A stretch of 64,000 bases of DNA from Gonocerus acuteangulatus. Its lineage: Eukaryota > Arthropoda > Insecta > Hemiptera > Coreidae. This document shows, in pieces, positions 1 through 12,589 of this stretch. Below the pieces are notes generated by a model. It had not been told where the DNA came from. It ran no database searches and worked only from the letters and a program-made list of their open reading frames with translations. Within the stretch, counting starts at the first letter, position 1; every line of letters starts with the position of its first letter. Made by a program: the position numbers and the translations under genes. The DNA is taken from positions 58,780,459-58,844,458 of the forward strand of contig OX328124.1 in NCBI GenBank assembly GCA_946811695.1, given 5' to 3'.

Positions 1-2182
1 TCTCTCAACACTGACTCACCGACACATCTTTGCCCAAGAACAGGAACACTTACAAACATAGATGTATCGTTAAGCACCCCATCCATATACACTCGCCTTA
101 CATGGGAGGTTATCAAAGATTCTTATGGAAGCGATCACTTTACCATTTCGTGAAACACTCCACATACACACCACTTTTCAATACCATCAGAAGATTTAAT
201 ACCAAAAAAGCACTGTTTTCAAAACTTTATTACTTATAACATACAAACCTTACAAACAAAAACCATCCAGGACTTTACCTCACTTATAACAATGGCAGCA
301 GAAATCAGTATGCCAAAGACTTGTGACAAGTACGCAAAAAGACCCGTCCCTTGGTGGAATGATGAATGCAAAGCAGCTGTTAAAGATAGAAGGAAGGCTC
401 TAACTTTATTTCGTAGAAACCCATCAGATATTAACCTTCAGAACTACAAGCGTAAGAAGGCGAAGGCCCAGTGGACAATTAAAGATAGCAAGAGAAAATG
501 CTGGGTAGATTTTTTGTCAGGTTTAAACAAACAGTTTTCTGCCCAAGACATATGGACAAAAATAAACCAAATACAACACAAAAAATACAGACGACCTGTA
601 ACTGGAATTCAAAACAATAACATTACTGTAACAGACCAAAGAGAAATGAGTAATGTCATTGGAGAATACTTTTTTTCAGTCTCCAGTAATGAAAACTATT
701 CGAACCAGTTTTTACGGTACAAAATTCAAGAAGAAAAAATAATACTTAACATATCTACACAAAATAATCATTGTTTAAACGAACCATTTACGATGAATGA
801 ACTGACACACGCACTCAAGACCGTACGCTTAACATCACCCGGACCGGATGGACTGACATATGACATGTACAAAAATCTACCCGACATAGGCCTCGTAACG
901 CTTATCAAGCATTTTAATAAGGTATATTTGAACGGCGCCTATCCTTTCTCTTGGAATGAGGCTATAGTCATACCAATATTAAAGCCAGAGAAAGAAAAAC
1001 ATTTAGTTTCAAGTTTTAGGCCCATTTCTATGACGAATTGTTGCAGCAAACTGCTAGAAAAGATGATAAACAAAAGGATCTTATGGTTCTTGGAAAGTCA
1101 AAAACGTCTTTATGACTATCAATGTGGATTTAGACCACAGCATTCCACGATGCACCATTTGGCTACGTTGGAGAACGATATTCTTGTTGCATTTCTTCAA
1201 AAGAAATCCTTACTTGCTGTGTCATTGGACATTGAAAAGGCATATGACACAGTGTGGAAAAGAATCATCTTAACACAGTTAATTGAATGGGGCATACAAG
1301 GGAATATAATAATATATCTTAAAAATTATCTTTCCTCACGAACATTCCGAGTTAGGATAGGTGCTGCTTTATCTGATGTATTTCTACAAGAGAATGAAGT
1401 GCCTCAGGGAGGGGTATTGAGTACAACGCTATTTAATATCGCTATTAACTCTATCAGCAGCTGTGTTACCCAGGGAGTAAAGTATTTCCTGTATGCTGAT
1501 GACCTCCTCATATACAGTACAAGCAGTAGACTAGACACAGCAGAACATGATATTCAACAGACATTACACAATTTAGAGAATTGGTCATGTAAATCAGGAT
1601 TAAAATTTTCAAACGAAAAATCGAAATACATGATCTTCTCTAAAAAACGACTGAACATAACCTGCGACTTAACGCTTGACAACACGAAGATTAACTGCAC
1701 AGACACACTAACATTTCTAGGACTGACATTTGACAAACATCTCACATGGTTGCCCCATTTGAAAAGACTTCTTAATAAATGCAAGAAATCTTTGAATTTA
1801 CTAAGAATTCTAAGTAATACAAAATGGGGTGCTGACAAATGTACTATGCTTGCATTTTATCGTGCGTATACCAGGTCTCTTCTGGATTATGGATGCATAG
1901 GTTATACATCTGCCAGCCCAACCACACTAAAACTCCTCGACACTATCCATAATACTGGCCTCAGAATAGCTACTGGTGCCTTTAGGTCGAGCCCAGCTGA
2001 GGGTCTATGTGCCATAACAGGTGAGCCTCCTCTGCAATACAGACGGCAAATAATTTGCTCTAGATTTATTGCAAAGGCAACAGGTTTGGGTACCAGATGC
2101 GTCCACAGTTTTTTGAGCAATACCAATATAGAACATTACATGAGATCTCGCGCAAAAGTAAAACCACTAATTGTGAGATTAT
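1..2182 (+). pseudogene. Endonuclease C-terminus plus reverse transcriptase of the I-like element (broken)
   Basis: Frame 1 from base 1 reads the end of an APE endonuclease, including IDVSLSTPS and the terminal SDHFTIS motif, then meets a TGA at 151-153. Similarity jumps frame (RRFNTKKA near 190) and returns to frame 1 before the ATG at 292, suggesting two compensating shifts. From 292 the frame is open: WWNDEC linker, SPGPDGLTYDMYK, RPISMTNCCSKLLEKM, DIEKAYDTVW, PQGGVLSTTLFN and catalytic YADD at 1492-1503 (residues 401-404 counted from 292). Homology ends at about 2182, where the antisense insertion begins; the residues up to the stop at 2223 belong to that insertion. The frame resumes correctly at 4380. 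Product role would be target-primed reverse transcription. Confidence 0.88.
2169..2181. repeat. 13-bp target-site duplication, left copy
   Basis: AATTGTGAGATTA here is repeated exactly at 4367-4379. The two copies bracket the antisense non-LTR insertion. Removing the insertion and one copy restores the reading frame of the host element. Confidence 0.85.
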
Positions 2183-2319
2183 TTATTTATTTTATTTTGA
2201 GCTTCGCAATTGTAGTGATGTAATTAGGTAGAAAAAAAAAAAAAGAAAAAAAAAAAAAAAAAAAAAAAGAAAAAAGAAAGAACACCAAAAACTAAAAAAA
2301 AAAGGAAAAAAGTACAAAA

Positions 2320-2357
<38 letters not shown>

Positions 2358-2589
2358 AGTAACAAGAATTAAATAAACTAATTTGAGTATCTAAATATAT
2401 TCAAGTAATTGCTTCTTGGTACAACATGTATAATATAAGCCTATTTATATAGTAAACTGGAACTTGAATGCCACACAATGGCATCGTCATGACACTAGAA
2501 AAAATTGATGAATTATAACATTAAAAAAAAAAAAAATGAATGATGTAAATTACTGCGAGTTAAGAGGTATTTTAAGAGATAAGATTTAT

Positions 2590-3335
2590 ATTTTTTCATA
2601 TAAGTTGAGGTTCTTAGAGTGTTGGAGTATTGTGTTGATGTATGGACTACCTTCAGTTAGTAAGTCGTGAGGAATGTCTAGATCACTACGAAGTCTACAG
2701 TCTGTAACATCGTGATGCGTTTGGTATGTTCTTGCAGAGTGTAAAGGTGTGAAAATATGCTTGTTATGATTGGGTTTGTGCTATAGACGTTTTCCAAGGA
2801 GAGTAAAGCACTTAAAGAATCCGTACATATAGTCAGTTTGTCTTTTTGTTGAGTACTGATGTTTGTCAGTGCTAGTAATATTCCTTGTAGTTCCGCTGTG
2901 AAGACTGTGGTTTGGTCAGGTAATTTCATTTGGTATGTTGTATTGTTTACTATTGCTGCAGTCCCGGTGCCGTAGTTTGTTTTGGATCCGTCAGTGTACA
3001 AATACTCTCCGTCTGAGTTCTGATTTATTATGGAATTAAGCATTGTCCTGTAAAATATTGACGCTGTCGGGTCAGTTTTTCTGTACTTTGTCAATGTCAA
3101 GTCAATCTTACTTACTTAATAAGTTCTTTACTCTCCATGGAGGAATGTTTGTAAATGCATTCGTGTAAATTGGAGTTTGTAATAGTGTACTATATTTTTC
3201 ATTTTCCTTCATTCTCACCATCAGTGGTTTTGCACGTGACCTCATGTATTGTTGTGACTTATTATTATTTAGAAAATCTTGGACGCATCTGACTCTCAGT
3301 CCTATTGATTTTGCGATAAATCTAGTGCAAATCAT
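2590..3335 (-). pseudogene. Thumb and RNase H remnant of the nested antisense copy
   Basis: Minus-strand segments 3335-3108 and 3100-2678 match the post-RT linker (MRSRAK, IPPW) and the RNase H domain (YTDGSK, AELQGI, TDSLSA). A frameshift lies near 3105. After the ITML motif the sequence jumps to what corresponds to the extreme C-terminus of the + copy, so roughly 300 bp with the last RNase H residues and the zinc motif are deleted. The translated tail just before the stop at 2678 is therefore out of frame. Confidence 0.8.
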
Positions 3336-4343
3336 TTATCGCCTGTATTGCAGAGGAGTTTCACCTGTTATGGCACATAGACTATCGGCTGGGCTAGACC
3401 TAAAGGCACCAGTAGCTATTCTGAGGCCAGTATTATGGATAGTGTCAAGGAGTTTTAATGTGGTTGGGCTGGCAGATGAATAAGCTATGCAGCCATAATC
3501 CAGAAGAGACCTGGTATCGCCACAATAGAATGCAAGCATAGTACATTTGTCAGCACCCCATTTCGTATTACTCAGAATTCTCAGTAAATTCAAAGATTTC
3601 TTGCATTTATTAAGAAGTCTTTTCAAATGGGGCAACCACGTGAGATGTCCGTCAAATGTTAGTCCTAGAAATGTTAGTGTGTCTGTGCAGTTAATCTTTG
3701 TGTTGTCGAGTGTTAAGTCGCAGGTTAAGTTAAGTCGTTTTTTAGAGAAGATCATGTATTTCGATTTTTCTTTTGAAAATTTTAATCCTGATTTACATGA
3801 CCAATTCTCTAAATTGTGTAATGTCTGTTGAATATTGTGTTCTGATATGTCAAGTCTACTGCTTGTACTGTATATGAGGAGGTCATCAGCATACAGGAAA
3901 TACTTTACTCCCTGGGTAACACAGCTGCTGATAGAGTTAATAGCGATATTAAATAGCGTTGTACTCAATACCCCTCCCTGAGGCACTCCATTTTCTTGTA
4001 GAAAAACATCAGATAAAGCAGCACCAATCCTAACTCGGAATGTTCGGTGGGAAAGATAATTGATTAGATATTGTAATATATTCCCTTGTATGCCCCATTC
4101 CATTAACTGTGTTAAAATTGTTCTTCTCCAGACTGTGTCATAGGCCTTTTCTAAATCCAAAGAAACAGCAAGTGTGGACTTCTTTTCAAGAAAGGCATCA
4201 AGGATATCGTTCTCCAGTCGAGCAATATGGTGCATCGTGGAATGCTGTGGTCTAAATCCACATTGATAGTCACACAGAAGATTTCGACATTCCAAAAACC
4301 ATAGGATTCTTTTGTTGACCATCTTTTCCAGCAGTTTGCTGCT
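3336..4343 (-). pseudogene. Reverse transcriptase fragment of the nested antisense copy
   Basis: About 336 codons closely match the RT of the + copy: QCGFRPQHSTMHH, DLEKAYDTVW, PQGGVLSTTLFN and YADD are all present. The 5' part of the RT and the whole endonuclease are missing. The frame ends with TAA at 3336-3338, where the + copy has a glutamine codon, and continues in the same frame below. It cannot make a functional enzyme. Confidence 0.87.
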
Positions 4344-4366
4344 CTGGTCTCCCTTCAAAACGTATA

Positions 4367-4379
4367 AATTGTGAGATTA
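4367..4379. repeat. 13-bp target-site duplication, right copy
   Basis: Exact second copy of AATTGTGAGATTA; see the left copy at 2169-2181. Confidence 0.85.
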
Positions 4380-5428
4380 AAGGAAAGTGGAAAGTACTCT
4401 TTACTATCAAGAATACCTGTTTACAGGAATACATTTACAGACATTCCTCCATGGAGTGTCAAGGACTTAAGGATTGACTTGACGTTGACAAAGTACAGAA
4501 AAACCGACCCGACAGCCTCAATATTTTACAATTCAATATTTAATTCCATAATAAAATAGAACATAGACACAATGTACCTGTACACTGACGGATCCAAAAC
4601 AAAATACGGCACTGGGACTGCAGCAATAGTAGACAATATAACATACCAGATGAAATTACCTGAACAAACCACAGTCTTCACAGCAGAACTCCAAGGGAAT
4701 ATTACTAGCACTGACAAACATCAATACTATACAAGAAGACAATCGGCGCTAATAGCCAAATAGTTGATGCGCCGTAAAAAAAAAGAAAGAAAAAAAAAAA
4801 AAAAAAAGAAGACAAAATCACTATATGTACGGATTCCTTAAGTGCTTTACTCTCCTTGGAAAACATCTACAGTACAAACCCAATCATAACAAGAATACTC
4901 TCTCGTCTTTACGCCCTTCAAACTAATAACAAACACGTCACAATGTTATGGCTACCTGGACATGAAGACATACCACAAAGCACCAGTATAGACTTAGCGG
5001 CAAAACAGGCTACAAAAAGACAGACTATAGACATTAACATACTGACAACATCAGACGTATGTACAGCATTACATGCACAGGTCTTCCAAGAATGGGAATT
5101 AGACTGGCAGAGATCAGACTCGAAATTAAGAGAAATTAAAAACATTACGAAAGCCTGGCCAAATGAACACCGCATCAGGCGTGAAGAAGTGATTTTGACT
5201 AGGCTTCGTATTGGACACTGCCATCTAACCCATTCTTATTTAATGGAAAACAAGCAGAGGCCAACCTGTGCAAGTTGTAATGAGACTTTGACTGTTAGAC
5301 ACATACTGACAGACTGTAGACTGCGTAGTGACTTAGACATTCCTCACGACTTTCTGACTGAAGGTAGTCCATACATCCACAAAATACTTAAACATTTTAA
5401 AACTTTAAACATATACAACAAAATATAA
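4380..5428 (+). pseudogene. RNase H and CCHC C-terminus of the outer I-like element (broken)
   Basis: Continues the RT frame of 292-2182 after the antisense insertion. It contains IPPWSVKDL, then a TAG before the RNase H core, YTDGSKTKYGTG (first catalytic Asp), AELQG (catalytic Glu), and a one-base insertion (ggg for gg) that shifts frame near 4696. A SINE tail sits at 4743-4805. From about 4850 the frame gives the rest of RNase H (LPGHEDI, DLAAKQA), RREEVILTRLRIGH and a zinc motif CASCNETLTVRHILTDC (C-x2-C-x8-H-x4-C). The frame stops at 5428. It is the 3' coding end of a class of ORF2 known to carry RNase H. Confidence 0.85.
4743..4805 (+). mobile_element. 5'-truncated SINE 3'-end insertion with poly(A)
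   Basis: A 63-bp insertion starts CGGCGCTAATAGCC, contains GATGCGCCGT and ends in an A-rich tail. It is bracketed by AAGAAGACAA at 4733-4742 and 4806-4815 and lies inside the RNase H coding region. The CGGCGC and GCGCCG blocks can pair as a hairpin just before the tail. The same 3' end recurs at 53409-53471 and, inverted, at about 21700-21740 and 28368-28407. Confidence 0.7.
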
Positions 5429-5476
5429 ATAGTATTTACCAGAACTTACTTATTCTAACCACCCCTTTTATTATAA

Positions 5477-5539
<63 letters not shown>

Positions 5540-5925
5540 ATATTTATTTATTTTTTATTTGTTTTGTTTATATTTATTTAGTTTTCAGATACAAACAAAC
5601 TATGCAATAATTTCTATTACCTGTTCAATTTATTTATTTTTTCTTCTTATTTTTATTTATGTTTGTACATACATTTATGTCTATGTAGACATCAATGAAT
5701 TATATACATATACATATGTATAAGATTTATGAGCATACTTGCACAACAGGAAATCACTAAAATAGTTTATCTAATACCTAATGTTGTGGTACTGTTTTGT
5801 TTAGTTTTTGTTCTTCTTTTTTCTTTTCTTTTTTTTTTTTTTTTTGACTGGACAAGGAACGTGTGACCAACTTTATCACGAGCTCATCGCTATCATTACG
5901 AAGCTCATCATGAAATAAATAAAAA
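5429..5925 (+). repeat. 3' UTR of the I-like element with (TA)n tract
   Basis: AT-rich sequence with a (TA)n microsatellite at 5482-5535, a T-rich block at 5815-5845 and a short GAAGCTCA-containing segment ending in AAATAAATAAAAA. The last part is shared with the 3' end of the antisense copy near 2183-2240. No coding potential is seen. Confidence 0.7.
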
Positions 5926-6427
5926 TGTTTAATATCCTCCTACTTGGAATGGTGATTGTCAGAAGATTAAAAAGTGTACTTATGTTTGTTATTTGCTGTT
6001 TCTTGAGTAAGATGTTTGGTCCTTGAAGATAGTAACGGGTGCCCTTTGACTTGGGATGAGCAGCACGACAGGGGTGATGGTCACTGACAACCTCGGGATT
6101 AATTTCAACACGCTTCTTATTCCTTTCTCTATCTCGGCATGAAGGAAAATAGATAGGCAGCTAGTCTTAATTCAAATGTAATTTATGTAATCAATTTAAT
6201 TCTTAAAGCTAGAATCTTTTGTCTTACAGTGTTGAAACATTACTTGGTTAGCTAACGCCTACATCTTACAGTTAAGTTCATGCTAAAGGCCTAAATATGC
6301 TATTAATTGTGTGGAATTATGGATAGGGGAGGAAAACACTGAAACTCTCAGGTAAAACAAGAACCTTGGAGAGAAAATTTTTAAAAGGTACAATATTCTA
6401 AATAATAGAAAAGTATTGGCGCTAATG

Positions 6428-6471
<44 letters not shown>

Positions 6472-6860
6472 TTGAATTTCTTGAAATTTTTATAAAATAT
6501 TTCAAAAAATCGACTCGCAAGATCTGCGTCATGTTAGCGCGTTACTGCTATTATTCTTAGTGAAATTTGGAAAACTTGAAATAAAAACAATTAATACTTT
6601 GTTCTAATATTTTGTAAAATAGTTAAACACCCCCTGAAAAAAAACATTTCGTTGAAAAGCGTGATTTACGCATCATAATACATAGAAAACTGGCAAAAAT
6701 ACATAGAAGTCTTGCAGAAATATTTCGCTTCCGCTATTAAAAACCGCAAGTAATACAAGTGTGCTTCTCATTTACTTATCTTTTGTTTTAATGAAAAAAC
6801 TACAAATAAAAAACAAATTATTGCCAAAGATATTGACGCACACAGGGACGACAAGCCGTT
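5926..6860. other. Unannotated AT-rich sequence
   Basis: No coding region was recognised. A poly(A) run of about 40 bases at 6429-6468 directly follows GGCGCTAATGAT and may be another degraded SINE tail. Confidence 0.4.
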
Positions 6861-7050
6861 TAATAGAACGGAACAGACACTTTCGGATTTCAAGCAGTGA
6901 TTTCTCCAATGAGATAGCTCTATCAAAAATTCTATAAAATACTTTTTTGTAGGAGATGTATTAAGCTTTGGAGTATATACCATACACTTACCTTCATCGA
7001 GATATTTAAGAAAATGTGCAAAAATTCCAAGAAAGACCTAGTTTTTCCCA
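6860..7050 (-). repeat. Diverged fragment of dispersed noncoding family X
   Basis: Read on the minus strand it shares the order of short motifs seen at 46140-46260 and 60940-61040: a TATCTCGA-type block, a purine-rich stretch and a CTACAAAAAA block. Divergence is high, so the call is tentative. Confidence 0.4.
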
Positions 7051-8334
7051 CTATCCTAGGTTCCGGTCACGTGTATAGCCTTGGAAACTATATCGTTTGA
7101 TTCCCCACGTCAAAAAATCTATATGGAGTGTACCTGGAAGCCTATGATGACCAATCTGTAAAAGCTTTTTTCGAGCGAACTTCACAGAACAATTTTTCCC
7201 TCCCCCCCCCCTCTTTGCAAGTACATACTCATCGAATGGCGAATGAGCTGGATCGGCTTGACCCTCGGACGACGTCTTTACTATATGAAATCTTTAGTGC
7301 GCTTCCGAGTTTCCAACTTCTCCACAGCATACGTTGAGGGCTCTACCACTAACGCAAAAATGTCCCATAAATATCTAAAGGAGACTTGTTATATAAAAAA
7401 GTTCTACCTCTGTAATAATACTTTTTTTTATACATTACTCGTCTTAAAAAATATAATAGTATTATCTTTGAACGTTTTATTTATTTGTTGTTCCGCTTCA
7501 AGGTGATTGACACTTTACCGTATTTGCGTTGGTGTAAGACATTAGTTATTAGTTTTGAAAATAAATAAATATATAAATAAGCGATTGTCTATTGAATACC
7601 AAGTTAGATCTACCTTCAAACTGCAAGGTGTTTCCTTCTTCCAGAGTTTTTTTTTTTTTTAACTTATAATGTAAGGAAATGACCTCCAAGTGATAATAAA
7701 TTAATACAAATGACTAAAACCTCTTATATTAATTGCACAGATTCCCTTGCTGCGGAATGTGCTAACAATAATCTCTGTAGGGCGAACTTTTTTTTTCTTT
7801 TTTTTTTTAAGTATAAAACCACTAAATTCGAACGGCTGAACAATTTAAATCGAGATTTAACTTCCTGAAACGTAACTTAATTGGTGAAAGGTATTGATAC
7901 AGGTACAGCTGGAATTCGATCCTACCACTTCCTCGACCTTTAAGGAACTAGTGTTACATGCTATTTGAACAAGAGGTTAAGTAATCGGTGAGCTTTTGAA
8001 AACCTAACTAGATTTGGTGTGATTAAATACAAATTTTGAAATTACTGTGCTACTATTAAAAGGAGATTTACCTAAAAACCACATTTGGCTTGTATAAATG
8101 TATAAATCCAACAAGTCTTTGTGAATGTGTCGATTAAACCTAAACATTTAGTCTCTGGATTTTGGGTAGACAATATGTGTTAAAACGATAATTTGTGATA
8201 TCTAGTTGATAAAATCAATGGCAAAGTTATCAAGTAATGTTTCCTGGATGTTAATGGCTTCTTCAAAATGGAATATATATTTATTTATTTCAGTTGAAAC
8301 TTGTTCTAGACGTTTGATAATCATTTAATCTAAG
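7051..8334. other. Unannotated sequence
   Basis: Short open frames around 7128-7506 show no recognisable protein. I see no structural repeat here. Confidence 0.35.
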
Positions 8335-8850
8335 ATAGATAACTTTTGGTTCTGTTTGGAGTTAAGGAATTATTAGAAATAAAATATTTCATTAACAGGC
8401 ATGAAAAGGTTTGGGATTTTCGTAAATATCTCGAAAACGGTTGGGAAATCGTGGTAAGTGGAAGGTGACCATTCGAATTATAAATAATAAGTTAAATTAA
8501 TATAATAATAATTAATAAGCTTAATAAATTCTCTACAAGAAAGGTTCTGAAGCAATTACGATACAGCAATGTCTATTGGAGAAATACGTGCTTAAAACTT
8601 CGAATGTGTTAGTTTTGTTCTTTTCAACGGTTTTTTGTCTTTGTTTAACTCACTTTTTGTAGGTTGTTTTTTGTTTTAAATTTCATTTACCAGTAAAATT
8701 ATTATTTTAGTTAAAGAAGGCATGAAAATGAGAAACTTCCTTCTCTTTGAGTTTTTGTTTTATATTTTTAACGAAAGATCAAACCCTACCACTAACTGCT
8801 TTTATTGCTTTACTTATGATACTAGGGATATGAACGGAACCCCGGTTGTT
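8335..8850 (+). repeat. Family X fragment
   Basis: Matches 60840-61200 and 46070-46400 (ATATCTCGAAAACGGTTGG, GTAAGTGGAAGGTGACCAT) and ends with CTAGGGATATGAACGGAACC, the same block found near the end of the copy at 47180-47200. Noncoding. Confidence 0.6.
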
Positions 8851-11800
8851 ATAAATGCATTTGTTATTTAAAGATAAAATTAAAGAGCTACAATTATGGG
8901 ATCCAATATCGCGCTAAAAAAGTACTTGTATGCCCCCCTTATTCTTAACTGTTTATATGTGTGTGTTTTTTTTTACACATTGGTCGTTCGTTTGTTTCCT
9001 GAATGTGTAAAGAGCTACGGAGTCATGCCTCCGTGGGGGTCAGGTTCTACATACCTCCCACTGATTCTAATGGAACCAATTTAATTACAAACGTATTTAT
9101 TTCTTAAACATATTTCGTTCTCCCTATTCTGACAAAGAAAATTAGTTCATAAACATTAAAGATTTATAAACACTGAGCTACGACTTTCTTTCTTTGAAAG
9201 TCTATTTACCTACCTGGGATTGGATAGTTTTAATGAATATACTTAGATATATCCATTTTTGACCAGTGGGGTCGTTTAGTAAGTATTGTTTCTTGTTTTT
9301 GGGGAGTTGTTGTGCTTTATATTTTTTGGGGAGCGGGCAGGGTTCTACTTTCCTTAATCATAGTAATACTGTGGTCATAGAAACAATAATTTATGTAATT
9401 TTAAGCGTGCACGTTGCGTTTCACAGAATAAAAGTATACACTTTATAACAAATATAATAAATAAATAAATATGTACTTATATTTTAGAAATTCTAACAAA
9501 ATAATAAAAACGAAAACAGGCTTAACTGTCTATGAAGATATCTTGAAATCAATTATTTTATTATTATTCATTATTTTCTTATTTTTAATTATTTTTTATG
9601 TAGTCGAAATGTCGATGTTCCTGAGGCCCTCCTTTTGATATTGGAATATATTTTATTCAGATTCCGGCCAGTTTCTTCCATTTAAAATTATGTTTTTCAC
9701 ACGTTGTAGTCTTTATCTATTTAAAACCTCACTGTCATTACGAGTTTTTATAAAGGTTTCGTTTTTGTTGCTCTAACGTACATTTGTCGTCTCTGAAAGA
9801 AGCTCTAAATAAGTGTTAAAAGTTCTGTTTCATTTTTATCACTTGGTTTTTATGTTTATAAATGAATATCGTTTTGAAAACTCTTGAAGTAATAATGATA
9901 ATTTAACAAAATGTTTATAAATATTTGTGTAAGATAGATTTCAAAATGCCTTCATTGAAGTATTTTGAATTGTATATTATTTAACAGTCCATTTCGAAAG
10001 AAGGCTAATTGACGGGGTGAAAGGATAGCTTATCTTAATGAACGGAATAAATATGCTGATAACATTTAATGAATGGAGAGAGAAAGAAAAAGCTACGTTT
10101 TCCTCCACCTACTTATATGACGATTTACAATTGAGATTCATTGATTATATTTTGTGATTCGTTGAAATTGTTTTAATTATTTCGGTTGCTAAAATGTGTA
10201 GGTTTTCTCCTATTTCTAAATGTTTCTGAAGATTTCTGTTTTAAGAGATTAGTTACAAACTTATTTTTGGGACAAGGAAGGTCGAAATATTTGTCAGGAT
10301 ACCTTCTATGGGCCCGTTTAAAATCCGTACGCAGAACTTCAATTCCATATTTAAACGGTTAGAGAATTTAGTTATATTTTTCATCATGAAACTTTTTCTA
10401 ATTATATTTTTTTTAGGGTTACTAAACAAATTATAAATAAAATTGAGTGACAATTTGAACCTTGCCAGTATTTCTCGGAATTAAGAACCTTAAATTCTAA
10501 AGCTATTATTAAGAGCTACTCTTCTATATCATTTTTTTTTTTCTACGAAGTTTGAGTTAGGTCGTCAGGTTAATAAAACTACATTTTTCATATTTAAAAT
10601 ATGTTATATTTTTAACATATCTTTTTATTTTGGATTTGCACAGAACAAAGCCTACTCCTTTTCATATGCACCTCTGGTCAGGTAGCTGAAAGGGTCAGAC
10701 CGAAAATATTGACCTTCTATGACCCACAGTGACGTCATTAAGTCAATAGCGGGTTTGCGAGCTGAAAGAATTTTTTTTTCTCCACTATAAAAATAAATAA
10801 AAAAAAATCAAGTTATTCTATTCATGGTTTATTAAATAATCATGAAGAAGATTCAGATCGGTATCTCAACGTTATTTCAGAAGAATCATAAAACAGAATT
10901 TTCAAATTGATTTTATGCAAATTAATATTTAAAACAATTCTTTGCGATCTCAGTGTAGCTACATTAAACATTAATATTTGAAAAATGTTTGAAATACCTC
11001 AAAACTTAAATAAATAAAAATTGGAGCATGTAGACGGTGATCTTTTTAATGCTTGAAAAATTGTATTCAAAATATACATAATGGCCTTAACTGGATTAAT
11101 GGAATCTTGGAAAACATTAACCTACTCCTCCTATTTATTGAAAAAAAGCACAAACCTCCTAGTTTTTTTGTTCCCTTAATTCAGAAATTATTTTGGAAAG
11201 TAGTTATTATAAATAAACTCATTCAAGTCTGACATAGGCACAACACTGAAATGTAAAACGACGATGCGGTGTTTTTTATTGTTTTTTTTTTTGTAGCCGC
11301 AAAGTCAGTCATATGATGACTACTTGCTATAGCAATAATAATAATAATAAGAGCTATTAACAATTTTTTTACTTATAAGCTATCTTGTTTTGCAATAGGA
11401 TTTTTAATTTACCACTTCATTTAATGAATGTTTAATTCATTGATTTTATTAATCATTTATCAAACAACTTGAGAATTATATCGCAATTTAATATAAAATG
11501 ATAAATGAGTAAAATGGAAATCACCAAAGAAGTTGTCCATTCATTAATCAATAATGATATCAATTATGTAATGTATCTTATTTACTTATTGGCATTAGGA
11601 GTCAGAAATTAAGCGATCTCTTATTTTTATTTTACTCGTTACAATCGTAGAATCATTGCTCCTCTTAAGTCTACAGTGACATTTAAATTACTCACACACA
11701 CCCCAATTTTTAAAATGTAATATATATGAATCTAATTAAAACGTAAAACTATTTGTTGTATTAGAGTATATACATGTAGATTTCTACACAAGTAAGCACT

Positions 11801-11911
11801 TATTTATACATACACACACTATATCATATAATTATTAAAAATCAACTTTAGAATGTGGAAATGATTGTAATTAATGATATATCACAATGGCAATCAATAA
11901 ATTAATTTTAT
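8851..11911. other. Unannotated AT-rich sequence
   Basis: No gene, RNA or clear repeat boundary was recognised. Only short chance frames occur. Confidence 0.35.
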
Positions 11912-11959
11912 ATAATATATATAAATTATATATAAATATATACATATATACATATATAT
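11912..11959. repeat. TA-rich microsatellite, BEL insertion target
   Basis: TA-rich tract whose last five bases (TATAT, 11955-11959) are repeated after the 3' LTR (19892-19896). This fits the 5-bp target duplication of BEL/Pao, although the simple-repeat context makes it weak on its own. Confidence 0.6.
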
Positions 11960-12589
11960 TGTTCGCTTCACTCCGCTCATTATATGTAAGAAGTCTACCC
12001 CGTGAGGTGCTGCCACCTAGCGGTGTGCCCGGGAACTACTTGCCCGCGGCAGTACGAACTGCACGCAAAGACAAGTTGGGAAGATATAGTCGCCTAGTCT
12101 CCAAGCAGACAAAGTGTGGAGCATTTTTTTTTTTTCTCTCCCCAAGTTTCATACACCAATTATGGAGGAGTAAACATCTAAGCCACCCAGGACGAGCGAA
12201 GGGAGCAGGAATGGTGTTGGCCAGCCCACCAGGATTGGAGAAAGAAGAAAATGCAGCACATTACAAGGCTTATACATCATGCTTAAACACATAATCGTCA
12301 AGACACCAGGTACCTTTCTTAATTTATCATTTATGAAGATCCAGCAAAACCATTCAACAGTTCAACCATCAGCAGCAACTCATCATTTATCATAATCCAA
12401 AATTTAACTAACCCAATAACAATAAATATGTTCCTGCTTTTGGCCTTACACCCCCATCTAATTAATTATATTTGCCAAAATAAATCCTGATTTTAAATTC
12501 AACCTATGTACAAATCTCTGCAGTCCTTCACCGTCAGTGGTCCACTCTAAACCATATAAAAAATGGTAGAGTGATCACAATCGTAAACA
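11960..12589 (+). repeat. BEL/Pao 5' LTR
   Basis: 630 bp, starting TGTTCGCTTCACTCC and ending ATCGTAAACA. It carries AATAAA-type signals near its 3' side (CAATAAATATG and AAATAAATCC) that could serve polyadenylation, and a T12 run in the middle. A 114-codon frame inside it is shared with the other LTR and looks incidental. Confidence 0.95.

Larger units (their letters stand above)
2182..4366 (-). mobile_element. Nested 5'-truncated antisense copy of the same I-like family
   Basis: Read on the minus strand it starts inside the RT (homology begins at about 4343, at the SKLLEKM motif), runs through RNase H and ends with a T-rich 3' UTR and an AAATAAATAAATAA tail next to the left duplication. 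Bases 4344-4366 have no match in the + copy and look like untemplated or transduced filler at the truncated 5' end. Severe 5' truncation, a simple-repeat tail and a 13-bp duplication are the standard hallmarks of target-primed insertion. An internal deletion has removed the end of RNase H and the CCHC motif, joining a segment ending ITML to the downstream segment near 2700. Confidence 0.87.
1..5925 (+). mobile_element. I-like non-LTR retrotransposon, 5' end outside window, interrupted
   Basis: One + strand element runs from the window edge to about 5925. In order it shows the end of an APE-type endonuclease, a reverse transcriptase with YADD, an RNase H domain and a C-terminal CCHC motif, then a T-rich 3' UTR ending in AAATAAATAAAAA. 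Endonuclease-RT-RNase H order is typical of the I/LOA/R1-type superfamily; the exact clade is inferred. The body is split by an antisense copy of the same family (2182-4366) and by a SINE-tail insertion (4743-4805). It also carries stops and frameshifts, so it is dead. The 3' end matches the antisense copy's tail (both have GAAGCTCA followed by AAAT-type repeats), which supports the boundary. Confidence 0.85.

Noticed and set aside
1554..1838. Antisense frames within the RT (for example 1554-1838 and 3547-3831)
   Set aside because: Shadows of the RT coding strand, identical in both copies because the RT is duplicated.
11960..12294. 114-codon frame inside both BEL LTRs
   Set aside because: It is shared only because the LTRs are identical, crosses the T12 tract as a phenylalanine run, and shows no domain.
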